Shown: in pieces, positions 1 through 12,048 of the stretch
How the letters are laid out: each line of letters begins with the position of its first letter
How positions within the stretch are numbered: position 1 is the stretch's first letter
From: Drosophila persimilis
Lineage: Eukaryota > Arthropoda > Insecta > Diptera > Drosophilidae
Length of the DNA stretch: 64,000 nucleotides
Assembly: GCF_003286085.1 (NCBI RefSeq)
Contig: NW_020825289.1
Coordinates: 3,720,001 to 3,784,000 of the forward strand
Direction: 5' to 3'
The notes under the pieces: model-generated
Databases searched by the model: none
Told to the model about the DNA's origin: nothing
What the model saw: the letters and a program-made list of their open reading frames with translations, nothing else
Made by a program: the position numbers and the translations under genes

Positions 1-93
1 AGTATAGAAATATGTGGAAAACACCCACTTAAAGACTAATTTCGAATCGCATTTGATTTGGCAGACGAAAAACTTTCCCTATTTGCCAATTAA

Positions 94-847
<754 letters not shown>

Positions 848-3262
848 GAGTAAGCGGCAGATGCCTGCCAGCAACATTGGGTATAGACGTAGCCCGCTTC
901 TGTAAAAGCTACTCTAGTGACTAACTAATAGAAGGTACTAGCTGAGACACAGATATCTTGTTTTCTAACTTCAAAAGCAAACTAACCACAGGCAAATCAA
1001 ATAGCAAACAAAACACACTAAGCGTAATGTTAAAATCACTCAATCCCACACAACTACTACACTTGAGCTACGTTTTAATTAAAGAACAAACAGATGCAAA
1101 ATACCAAACGAGAGAATCGAAAAATAAACCAAAACAGATAACATATAGCATTCGTATGTGTATGTGTAAATGTGTCGTGTCGTGCGTGATTTCTAAATTT
1201 TATAAACTTTAACGAGACACATATGTATACCTAAATGTTTTTTATGTATATTTTTTGTGTACTATATTAAAATTAGTTTGCAAGTTATCTTTGTGTAAGG
1301 ACAGATCAGACGCATAGTTATACACCGGTGGGGTCTAGGTCGTGCCGGACAAAATTCTGTGTAATATATAGACAAACTGAAAATATGTGAAATTCTCTCA
1401 TTGTGATTTGTTTTCAGCGAGCCATCCAGTCGCTGCCCTGCAACGCCGCGCCACGCCCCATTTTGCAATGGGTGTCTGCCCCTGCCCTGCCCCATCTACA
1501 TACATACCTACATACATACATAATTATGTGCATATTTTTATATTTCCTTCTCAACGCATTTGCTTTGTTCCGACATTTTATTGTGCAATTGGTTCCACTT
1601 TACACCCGTAACACTTTATTCATAAGCTAAAACGAAAAGAAAAACGAACCGAGCGACAACAGAAAATGCTAAAACTTGTGCGCTGAAAGGGAGTTATTTA
1701 AACGATATAGATACATCAAAATGGGATGAACGTGAACGTAAACGTAAACGCTGCGATTCAATGATCAATTTAGTATTCTACGAGGTTTAAATATACATAC
1801 ATATATTAAATTAAAGACAAACACAAGATTTAAACGAACTATACAACCGTAAACGTAAATCAAATTATTTATAATATTTGTATTTGCCCAAAAGCCCTTC
1901 CCATGCGGAATAATGAATATATACATACATAATAAATATTTAAAAACCACATCAAATCCGGTCTTTACCTTGGCCTGAATCTCGAGAGCAGAACCCATTA
2001 ATGCATTAAGTACTCAAACGATCTCGTTTCAAAAATTGTATGTATGTATTTTCGTTAATATGGATCATTAGATAATTGTTTATTTCGTGTAAATATTTTA
2101 TAATTGTAATTTACTTATGTGTTATGTGTGTGTGTGTGTGTCTGTGTGTGAGTATGTACATATTTGCTAGAGTTCGAAAACAACAATAACTACGCTACAG
2201 TATAGGTCCTGGTCTGCCTTTTACTCTCTAACGTGTGAAGTGTGCCTAGGTTTGAACAAAACTAGCTAGCTTTCAGTGTGCTTCTCGGGTGAGTTTTCTT
2301 TTTATCTCCATATCTATAAATATGTATTTTTCAATAATACTTGAACTCTATATTCATCTGCATTTCCAAGCAAGACCTTCCCTTCTCGACTCCACTCGTT
2401 TGTGTTGTGTTGAGCTTTATAATTTTGCAAACATTCCATAATGGTATTCTATCCTAATGGTAGAAAAACGTTTCCTCACTGCAAGAGCGGGTATTCGGAC
2501 CTATTTGCTCCTTTGCTGAAATCTTTTTGGAGCCTTGCAATGATGTGTGTGTGTACTGTTTATTCTTGATTGACTTCAAGATTGAATGTTAGTTTAAAGA
2601 CAAATGCGGCCAAGGACTTACGAGTAACTACGAGTTCGAAAGATCGATCGAAAAATGGTCGCTTGTCCTTTGTTATTGCATACGTTCCTTATGTATAGAT
2701 TGGTTGTTGTTTATTGAGTGTTCCTTTACGGTGTTCGTACGAAAATTAAGGCCATTAAATCTAGGCAATATGTAGGTATATTTTTCAGTTTTACCTTTAT
2801 AAAGAAGACAATTGAGGGGGACCCGTTTGCACCTGGCAGTGATGCACTGCATTGATATTGATTGAAAATTGAACATTTTGTCTAGATGTGGATTACAACT
2901 TGCTGATTAGTAGTTGCCCTAGTGCGGCTAAAGATTTATGTATATATAAGGTGTATATATCTATATAGTATGTACGCAAGGTATGGTATGGTGTATAGCT
3001 ATAACTATTTCTCAAGTCAATTATTGGGCTTACATGTTAGACAATCTTATCGAATAGGCTTAGTTTCAGTTACAATTCTGCTCGGATTTTATGGCTGCAA
3101 GACCATTTGACATAAGAAACTCGATAACATTTAATGCTAATGCTTTTGTTTTAGGCTACAGCTTATCAGATTTGAAGTACCTTCTCAGCAGTCCAGGTCC
3201 AGGCCCAGGTCTAGGTTCAGTTCCAGGTCCAGTCCGCCTTCGGTTCATGTCTATTTATGAAT
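848..3262. other. Convergent 3' UTR region between Rab2 and the monocarboxylate transporter
   Basis: No convincing coding sequence is seen. Candidate poly(A) signals for Rab2 on the plus strand are AATAAA at 1123-1128 and 1931-1936. For the minus-strand transporter, TTTATT at 2710-2715 (AATAAA on the minus strand) would give a 3' UTR of about 0.55 kb. The stretch holds TACATA-type repeats (1498-1522), a GT run (about 2126-2150) and a CCAGGT-type hexamer minisatellite (about 3190-3235). Which poly(A) signal is used cannot be told from sequence. Confidence 0.55.
3190..3235. repeat. CCAGGT-like hexanucleotide minisatellite
   Basis: About seven imperfect copies of CCAGGT/CCAGGC lie in tandem, just beyond the stop codon of the minus-strand transporter and therefore in its predicted 3' UTR. 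The copies differ by single substitutions. Confidence 0.75.
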
Positions 3263-6200
3263 CTAGTGTAAAAGTTGAGCTTTTTTAGTCTCTGAGACAT
3301 CACTATCACTCTCCTTAGGTGCTTTCTTCTCGCAGAACTCGATCATATACGAGCAGACGCCGGAGAGTGCTATAAATATGCCCGCATAGTAGAAGGAGTC
3401 GTCCCATCTGTGGCGGCGGCAATGGAATGCAAATTGGACAAATTAAACAAATAAGTCGAGGATTCATTTTTCACAAATTCATTCGACTACATACCTTCCC
3501 ACGGACTCGTATATGAGACCTGCTATTGGGGGGCCTGCGATCATGCCCACACCCTGCACCAGCAGCACCAGACCGTACGCACACGTGAAATCGTCCAAAT
3601 CCACAATACTGACCAGTATACTGGGCGTAAACGAAAACGAGCTGGCGAACGTAAAGCCGAAGATTACGCACATTGCCATCAGTCCATTGTAGCTGGTCAT
3701 TAGCATGGGCATGCAGAACACAGAGGCTCCGCACACTGTCAGTGAAGAAATGTAGAATGATTAAGAAAGGACCACCACTCTTGATCCCTGAATCGAAGCA
3801 GCTCCAACTTACCCAGCATGCAGAGGGAGTAGCATATGTTGATGTTCATCCAGGGCTGGTCGCCCACATAGCCCAGTCCTATCATGCCCACCGTTTGCGC
3901 GATGCCAACTGCCGATATCAGAACGGCACTTACATTCACCTCGTAGTTATATTGCTTCATGTAGTCCGGTAGATACAGATAGGGTATAATGAACCTGCGG
4001 AACGTGCCCAGAGTGGAGATTAGATGGGTGCCTTTATTCGTTATCAGAAAAAGGTTTGGTTCGGTCTGAATCGATTCAAACCAGTCTCCTTATCGAGATC
4101 CTACATTTGGAGCACTCTGAATATGGAGTAGGGTAAACCACGATTATGCATCGAATACAGCGGAGGGCAGGCCAGTCCAGCAACAACCTCGAGTCGAGTA
4201 GCAATGCACACGACATGCATGTTGTTTCTTGTACTATTCTTTAACCGAACATCTGAGCAGAAACGCGCCCACCGCTGATCTAATCGATAATGTTGATCAC
4301 ACCATTCATATTTCATTGAAGCATTTTCAGCTCTGGGGTTAACAAAATCATTGTATAACAACAACAATTTGAACAGCTGCCAAAAAGTGTTTGCGACATC
4401 TGCTGGCAACTGTACAATTATGGCGGCGCGCATTCATCTGAGTATTAATTTTAGCATTTTCCTTTAGGTTTTCCTTCGCGCTGTGCGCACATCCGAGGCC
4501 TTCGCTGATCAGTAACCAGTAGCCTCGGAGTGCACGTAGGTGCATGGGTACTCACCAAATGAACAGAAACAGTGTCGAGAGGTTGAACAGGGCGAACTTC
4601 AGGTCGAGAAACATTGAGAAATCAAAAATGGACTTCATCGTGTCCACAAAGCTTTCGTACCAGGTCTGTGGAAAGGGAATAAAGGAGCAGAAGAAGAGCC
4701 AGATTTTCTTTAGGGTTTTCCTTTTGTTAATCGAATGTAGGCAACACGGAAGCCCAAATGGTCACCTTATCAGGCGTAATACGATATTTATACAGTCCAA
4801 TTATGTACGTAGTACAAATGTAGAGAGAGTGAGCGCTGATAACTCAATAAGCAGTTGAGCAGCTGAGCAACTGAGCAGCTGGGGCTGTTGTCAAGCCAAG
4901 ACCCGCCTGATAAGGGAGACCCAGGGAGGGAGGCATCTACTACATCTACTTACATCTTCTTCTTCCTTGGCGATGGTGGTCATCGAGTTGCGGTAGATGT
5001 TGGGGCAGGAGGAGGCCCGCAGCCGGTACCGGTGCGTGTTGAGCATGGCGCCGCGGTAGTGTATGGAGTTGCGGTGGATCCGCATGTCCTTGAGGAAGTT
5101 GGAGTTGCGTATCGAAATGTTTCGGCGCAGATTCGAGCGGTGCTGGCTGGGCTTCTTCGACCTGGACAGCCGGCGGATGCCCGTGATGCTGTCGAGGCGA
5201 GCGCGGCGCAGAGCCACCTCACTGTTGGCCGTTGGCTGTTCGCGATCCGGCATGGCTATCACAGTGGGGCCGGGGCGGCGGCCGTGATCCAGGAGGGCGA
5301 ATGTCTCGTCCTTGTAGTAGCAGTGCATATCCTCGCTGAGGATGTCCACCGAGTTGTGGCGCAGACCATTCACCTTCAGGTTGGAGATCGACGGCGTCGT
5401 GTGCTTGGCCATGAAGAGATTTTCGTTGAGCGAGTACCGGGAGCTGGCGTGCTTCTGGGTGAGGTATCCCTCGTCCGAGGATCGTATCGACCCGACGGGG
5501 CTCGAGCGCTTCTCCGACGGCGACAGGGTCTCGATGGAGGCCAGATAGCTTTTCTTGGCCGCTTCCATGGCCTCCTGTGCTATTCCGCCCATGAGTGTAT
5601 CGTCCGGCGAGCCAATGATGGCCGTCGACGGAGGATATCCCCCCGCTCCCGACGACATGGACAGCAGATTCTCCCGCGACGGAGCTTCCACCCCCTCCTT
5701 GTGCCTGAGGGAACGCCGACTCAGGCTCTTCACCTCACAGATGCTGTCCAGCTCCTGGATGCTCAGGAAAGTCGGCAGAAAGATCTCGCTGCGATAGCGT
5801 TTGAGGCCCGTGTCCAGGGGATCGTCGATTTGCTGGTTGGCCTCCGTGTTGTTCTTCGTCACAAGGCTGTCCAGGACGGCCTCCTTGGTGATGCCCGTGT
5901 CCAGCAGCTTCTTGATCTCCTCCAGGCATACGCTCGAGTTGGAGAAGGTGGTCACGCTTTGCGAGCGGCTCTCCAGGCGGTTCTCCTCTATCAGCCAGTC
6001 GGGGTCCCGCATCAGGGCGCCGCAGACACAGGCGTTCAGCATGGTGCCCCCCAGGATGAGGGTGGCTCCGCGCCACCCGTACGACTCGATGAGGTACGAG
6101 GTGAGGCGGGCGTACACAAAGGTGCCAATGCCCGTTCCCGAGGCTCCGATGCCGGTGGCAAAGGTCCGCTTCTTGTCGAACCAGAAGGCAATGGACACCA

Positions 6201-6945
6201 CGGCGGTGACGTAGCCGATGCCCAGTCCCAGGCCCGAAATAATCCCAAACGTCACCATCAGCATCTCGATGGAGTTGCAGAAGGAGGACATGGCGAACCC
6301 CACGGCGGACACCAGCCCCCCAATGATGGTCATCTTGCGGCACCCGTACTTGTCCACCAGATTCGACCAGATGGGCCCCATTAGCAGCGGAACGGAGAAA
6401 AACAGCGACGAGATCCAGGCCGTCTTCGAGGTGGACTGCCCGAAGTACTCGAGCAGTTCCGCGTTGATCAGGCCAAAGGAGAAAGACAGTCCATCCGCTA
6501 TGAGGGATACCACCAGGGAGGCGAACACTACCACCCAGCCGTAGCCTCCGTCGGGCATCTTCGGGGCCTTCTTCTCCGTCGAGCCGGAGTCTATCGAGTC
6601 GCCCGACTCGTTCGATATCAGCCGCTTGCGCTTCTTAACCTGGCTACTGTTCATCAGGCAGGTGAGGTTCCCCTCGCCGTCGATCGCTATGATGCTGGTC
6701 CGCACCACGCGGCTGTGCCCGGCCCCATCGGCCAGCTCCTCCGCCGACAGATTGCAGAACGTCACCTCCGGGAACAGGTCGTGCTTGATGGCACGGTTCA
6801 GGGGAGTGTTGGCCGGGGCCGGTACCGGGCTCTCGGGCAGTGCCTGATAGGCCCCCCCATTCTGCTGGCTGTTGTTGTTGGCCGCCTCCGCGCTGTTGTT
6901 GTTCGAGACGTTGGACACGCTGGAGGCCGTTGTGGGCTTGGCCAT
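3263..6945 (-). CDS. chk: SLC16-family monocarboxylate transporter, 5 coding exons, 889 aa
   Basis: This is a proton-coupled monocarboxylate (lactate/pyruvate-type) transporter of the major facilitator superfamily. Exons on the minus strand are 6945-4954, 4665-4556, 3994-3813, 3735-3495 and 3407-3263. All splice sites are canonical, the total is 2670 nt, and the stop is TAG. Residues 1-130 are a hydrophilic Asn/Ser-rich N-terminus. Residues 131-137 are PDGGYGW, the hallmark MCT motif at the first membrane helix. Six helices follow, then a cytoplasmic loop of about 340 residues (roughly 325-665) rich in Ser/Arg. Exon 2 starts the second six-helix bundle (FNLSTLFLFIW), which exons 3-5 complete. 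The start is the first ATG after an in-frame TAG. At 889 aa it is almost twice the length of human MCT1, mainly because of the loop. I infer the orthologue to be chaski (CG3409) from position and family; the family call is much firmer than the symbol. An antisense ORF of nearly 500 codons over exon 1 is a codon-bias shadow. Confidence 0.88.
4846..4882. repeat. Imperfect GAGCARCT tandem
   Basis: Four imperfect copies of the 10-mer GAGCAACTGA / GAGCAGCTGG lie in the first intron between coding exons of the transporter. The unit resembles the TGAGCAACTGAGC repeats inside the hAT-like MITE at 18.76-19.20 kb, but no terminal repeats or target duplications are visible here. Confidence 0.45.
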
Positions 6946-7070
6946 GATTGGGCCTTGATAAGTGCTAAGTGCTAAGTGTTTTTGTTTTGCTTTTGGGTTT
7001 TGGATTAACTGGTTGCCGTTCTAAGAAGGCTGGCTCTGGCGGCCACAATAGAAAATATCTGTAAAAATGT
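6946..7070 (-). other. 5' UTR part of the transporter coding exon
   Basis: On the minus strand, aacatttttacag followed by ATATTTTC near 7063-7075 is a good splice acceptor. It lies about 120 nt upstream of the ATG at 6945. An in-frame TAG between it and the ATG shows this stretch is untranslated. This implies one or more upstream non-coding exons, discussed at 17282-17321 and 18323-18381. Confidence 0.5.
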
Positions 7071-7609
7071 TGCACTTTCTAGACAGAGCAATTATTGGAT
7101 TTGAACACGGTTTTAATTGCATTGGATTTCAGCATAGATTTTTTCAGTTGAGTTTTCCTTTCCTTCGGTTTTCTTTCAGTGCGTGGTGCTGTTGGGTTGG
7201 GGAACAGTAAACGGTAACAGCATTAATAACTTATTTGAATATCGGGGGATTTGGTATCGCTATGCTATGCTCTTTTGTCCCCCCACCTAATGTGTTTTCC
7301 CACCTTCCATTCCTTCGAGGGATCACAATATTTATAATGGCTAAAATGGTAGCAACAACAAGAACTACTCGTGGTAGGTGAATACATTTCGCTTATAAAA
7401 TCGCGCGCAAACTGGCATTTGGTCGTTTGGCATTTACCCCAGACGAACGGAATCTCTCCCCAACGGATCCAATCCTATCCCATACGATAATCGCCTTCAA
7501 CTTGACCTCAGAGAAAATGCTCGTATCGTAGCTGAAGACGAAAGAGAGAGCGAGATCTGCTGGCAGAGACGGCGCATTCGCCTGAGTGTGTGTGCGTGCG
7601 TCAGAAGAC

Positions 7610-7619
7610 AACAGCTGAT
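7610..7619. promoter_or_regulatory. E-box-like core-promoter motif AACAGCTGAT
   Basis: An exact match to the Drosophila core-promoter motif AWCAGCTGWT (Ohler motif 5). It lies 665 bp upstream of the transporter ATG and could mark an alternative promoter. Other exact matches are at 15982-15991 and 51086-51095. Short motifs like this also occur by chance. Confidence 0.3.
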
Positions 7620-7973
7620 CCCCGAAAATAATAATAAACAAAACGACAAAAATAATAATAATATGTATTTTCAATTCAATTTGTGGGCTTTTGTGGGTTT
7701 GCTTGAGTGCCAGTCAGTTGGTGGCTAATTTTAGACGGACGTACTCGTTATGCACATAGAATACAGCGTGTGTCCCCCATCCCACAGCGATGGTCGGACG
7801 GAAATTGACAGGAAAGCTATTAGTGACTCCTCTCTAGCTGGCTTCGAAGAGACTTTCCTATAGGGTTCCCATTCTTACCTTTTGTCCTGCAAAGCCACTC
7901 GCAAAGAATGCTCAGCCCCGCGGGCAACAGGAGAACCGAGAAGCGTATAACAGATACAACAGAACGCTACACT

Positions 7974-8507
7974 TTAGTATTTCCCGGAGATTTTCACTGG
8001 CACTAGATCCTTTTCCACACTGCGAGCACGGGTATCACTGCCGCCGATTAGTTCACCATAATTGCACAGATCTTCAGTTATATTCAGCTCGCTGAGGGTG
8101 TAGCGACTGCGATTCAAGGGTTTATTGAGGGCGGCGGTTCGGTGGAGGATTCTTAGGCGCGGATCGCGGGGTATGTAGTGGAGAAACACTTTGTTCGATT
8201 TGCTGCTGTTGTTGTAAGTACGGGGATTGCTGTTCTGGCTCTTGTCGCACGACTTCGACGCTGTGGCTCCTCCTGCTGCTGCTGCGGCAGATGTCGTTTT
8301 GCTGGCACGATAAAATGACTTGAACCGAATGTCATTCATTAAGAACGTTAGGGGGTTTATCACAGGCCAACGGAGAATATATTGAACAATGACTGATGGC
8401 AACTGTGGCACGTTGCGGTTGCTCCCGATGCTGATGCTGGTGCTGTCGCTGTTGCTGTTGCGGCAGTTGTCGCTGCCAGTAAACGGTTTATGCCTTGGCA
8501 CCCTCAT
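7974..8507 (-). CDS. Unrecognised 177-codon ORF, hypothetical protein or upstream ORF
   Basis: An intact ORF starts MRVPRHKPFTGSDNCRNSNS and ends VPVKISGKY. I recognise no domain. It has a short Ala run (AAAAAGGA), Ser/Asn-rich patches and a basic middle (YIPRDPRLRILHR). A minus-strand acceptor-like sequence (gtttcccccaacag) lies 32 nt upstream of the ATG, immediately followed by an in-frame TAG. A strong donor (AAAAG/gtaagaat) lies about 95 nt past the stop at about 7880. The ORF could therefore sit inside a 5' UTR exon of the downstream transporter as an upstream ORF, or belong to a small independent gene. Its length exceeds chance expectation, but CAG/CTG-type repeats inflate ORF length. 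Confidence 0.3.
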   Translation of the reverse strand: MRVPRHKPFTGSDNCRNSNSDSTSISIGSNRNVPQLPSVIVQYILRWPVINPLTFLMNDIRFKSFYRASKTTSAAAAAGGATASKSCDKSQNSNPRTYNNSSKSNKVFLHYIPRDPRLRILHRTAALNKPLNRSRYTLSELNITEDLCNYGELIGGSDTRARSVEKDLVPVKISGKY

Positions 8508-11500
8508 GCGGTACGGTAACTACAGTTTCTGTTGGGGGAAACCAAACAACGCTTTTCGGTGCCAATGAAACAAACAAAAAATAAGAAAAACAAGGGGAAT
8601 GCGTATGAATGACGCTCTAGTGTTCCTTCTGATGCTGACGCTGCTGCTGCTGCTCCTGTGGCAGGTGGGTGCACGTGCCTCTCCTGCACTGCTCCACTCC
8701 TCTCGGGCCACGTGGGGGGTTTAACGCGTGTCAAGTGCGCGGCGCACAGTGCGGCGGCGGACGGGCGAACATATCGACGGCGGTTCTCTCAGTGCTGGAT
8801 GGCTGGATGCGGCTTACGCGGCGTATGATGAGTAATGTCCAAAATATTATGTAAGTGAGTCGCTGCTGGTGCTGCTTCTCCTGTTTCTTCCGTTTCTTCT
8901 GTGCCTCGTTAACGCGTGATGATGACAGATGGTCTCTGCTCTCGATTATCAGCCTTCAATGCTGGTGCTGCAAGGAGAGGGAACAGAGAGTTAGTCGAGA
9001 CTCGAGACTCGTCCGATAAATGACTTAAATCGGAGCTCAGGGAGCACAAAGCTTAAACATAGTATCGCATCGCTTTCAATAGGAGAGCAATAAGCGAGAA
9101 CGACATAATAGATTTCCACAAATGACGCCGCATCATCATCCTCACAAATCTTATAAAGCAATCTCCAACTCGTGAATTGCCAAACAATGCAAAATACATG
9201 TTTCGAGCATTCCATTAATTTTGACACATGACAGCGACAAATTCCCGAGGCGGCCCCAGCCACGGATGATGCTCTGAGAGATATGAAAGTACCTTGGAAA
9301 CGCCTCACATACGTATAGCCTATGTATCGGGTAGAAGCTTTACACCTTACCGTTTCTTCGATGAATATAGTACTTGCCTATCCCACGTTTCTATGGTAAA
9401 AATGTTTCAAACCGATTTAAAATTTAGTTTTCGGGAATAATATACGTAGCATACTTTGCTTTAATTTCCATCTCTGGAAATTCGAGCAGAATTTTCCATT
9501 TAGTCGGCATAATTTAGATTGAATTTTCAGTGCACTTCACTTCCTGTAGAACATCCCGCCACCAAATGGTATTTGCTTGAACGATTAGACACAGTTCTGC
9601 AGCCATTCATTGCATTGGCTATTGCACATTGACCAACTTAATGGGGCCGCTTTGCGGACTGCCAAGTTCAACGCTCGATAGGGGAGAGTGATTAAAATAC
9701 CCGTCCAACAGCCAAGTACAGACCGCAGAAGAGCGGAGCAGACGGGACGGGACGAGAAGTAACGTAAACAGAAACGGCGTGTTTTTTGATTGCCGAGATT
9801 TTCTGTGCTAAAAATGCGGACCGTCCGATTTCCGACTTTGGCGAGACATCGAAACGATCCCTTATCGGAAATCAAATTCGTATCACTAGTATACGCTGCA
9901 ATCGTATAACTACACTCGGCGAAAACACGACACAGTACAAGGAAACATTCAAATTAACAATTCGGTTTTTACCAACAAGCATACATAGCAAATATTTTCA
10001 TAGTCAAGATGTGTTTCTTTTCACAATATCCACTCTTGGAGCAAACCTACGGGATTTTAGGGGCTTTTTCTCTCGGTGTACGAGCACATCTGTGTGTTTT
10101 TGGCAGAACTATTGGGGGGATAGGTATAAGTACCAGTGTACTATTTGATGGCCAAAAAGTGCCTGCCGATGGCCTATCTTTACAATATAATTGACAGAAA
10201 GTGGTATTATATTGTGAAACGCGATAAGCCAGGAGATGTGATAAGGTTAGAGCTATTCGGGGAGGAGAATCAGCCGTGTCTAGCTGATTTTACAATTATA
10301 CACATATATTATCCTCAACGATACGGTCATACGGTCTCGTGATCTCCCCTCTTGGTTTCAGGATCCCTCCAGCTTCGATGCGACACATTTACTTTCTACA
10401 ACTTACATTTTCCGCTAAAAACAATCACAGTTAATTCAACATTTTGCACATTTCCAGCATAGCCTTCTGCGTTGGCGCCTGCTCGTATGCCACACTTTCG
10501 AAATGCACTTGCTTTTGACGGAGCACTTTCACTTTGTAGAGCAAATCATGCTTGAAACTCAAGACCCACATCTTGTTTAGTTAATATCAACACACACAAC
10601 ACAACGAGAGGCCAAGCCAAGACAAAGAAAATACAAATAAAAACTTGTATGTTACGATGATGATGATGATGCTGATGATGCCTCCAACAAAAACAACAAC
10701 AACAACAAGCACATTTCTTGAGCGGTATGGTCTGCGTTTCTGTAAAGTTTCAATGTTTTCCCCGACTCGGAGTCGTAGTCGTAATCGGAATTGGGATTGG
10801 AATTGGAATTGGACCCGGGATTGACCGTCGTGTCGTCGTCGTCGTCCGAACGACTGAACAGAAGTGGGCCTGAGACGGGCACAAAGCACTACAGCAGAAC
10901 GGATTGGAACGGAATGACATGGAACGAAACGGCGACAAGGCTGCCGAGTGTCTGTAATCGCGGCAATCGTTCGCCTTAATCTAATAAATTTCTTATCAAA
11001 GCGCGTCGCTGCTTATAGTATTTAGCATTTTTTCTCTATATATACATACATCTGTGCAGTTACAGTTGTGCACATACATACATACATACATATGTGTGAA
11101 TTTGGGTACACATAAGCACGCGTTGGCGTCGCGTCTGTCAACTTGCCAGCCTTTTGTGACGCGCTCCCTTCGGTTCTCTCTTTTGGCATGGGCTTGTCGT
11201 AGATTCTGTGCGTAGATCTGCGTATGTATGTATGTGTCTGTGCAAGCATACAAATGTATGTACATATGTATGCATCCAAATCAAGCCAATCATGCGGCTG
11301 AGTGTAATTGGTTTTCTAGTTAGACAAGCAGAGAAGAGAATAGTGTCCGGCGGCAACCTTGAGGAAAGATACATATGTACATATTTGTGTATTGGTGAAC
11401 TTTGATCATCCCCAATTAATTTGTGGGAACCCAATATTGGCCAAATCTATTCAACAACTAATTAATCGTAATCCCAAAATGTATAAGAAATAGGATTTTA

Positions 11501-11971
11501 CAATGCATTAACATAGACAAGGCACTGGAAGTATCACTTGAATTCTTGAATAGTTAAATTTTGTTCTCTTCTAAGTGGAATCCGCCAATCCGTATAATCT
11601 TCGTACTCGAATTGTTTTATGCAATTTTAAGATAAAGCTCCAAAAACTTCCCACATCGTAAGGGAGGGGTCATAAATTCTAGCAAGTCGTTAATTGTGAG
11701 ATAATTTTAGAGCCAAAAGTTTTTGGCGATAACTTTTATACCCCGCCAATTATGATAATGAATTCTTTGTTGGCGGACGTTTAGTTTTTAGTTTGATGCT
11801 GACCTAGGCCAGCTAATGGGCTAATGTGGGTTTTCCGTCTGATTGCTATATGAGGGGTTCTATAACTTAAGTTTAGGCCGGGGAATTCATGAAGGAAATG
11901 GCGCATTACCTGTAGCTATATGTAGCTTAGGAAACTACAATTCAGCCTTATCAATTGTTTGTTTCCATCAG

Positions 11972-12018
<47 letters not shown>

Positions 12019-12048
12019 CCATCACCATCGTCACCATCATCATCATCG
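11972..12048. repeat. (CAT)n microsatellite
   Basis: About 25 CAT/CAC units run in tandem, pure for the first 45 bp or so and then with a few CAC and CGT variants. One plus-strand frame reads as a histidine run; nothing suggests it is translated. Confidence 0.9.

Noticed and set aside
4888..6384. 498-codon ORF on the plus strand
   Set aside because: Exactly antisense to coding exon 1 of the transporter, with biased composition and no recognisable domain. GC-rich third positions of the real gene remove stops on the other strand.
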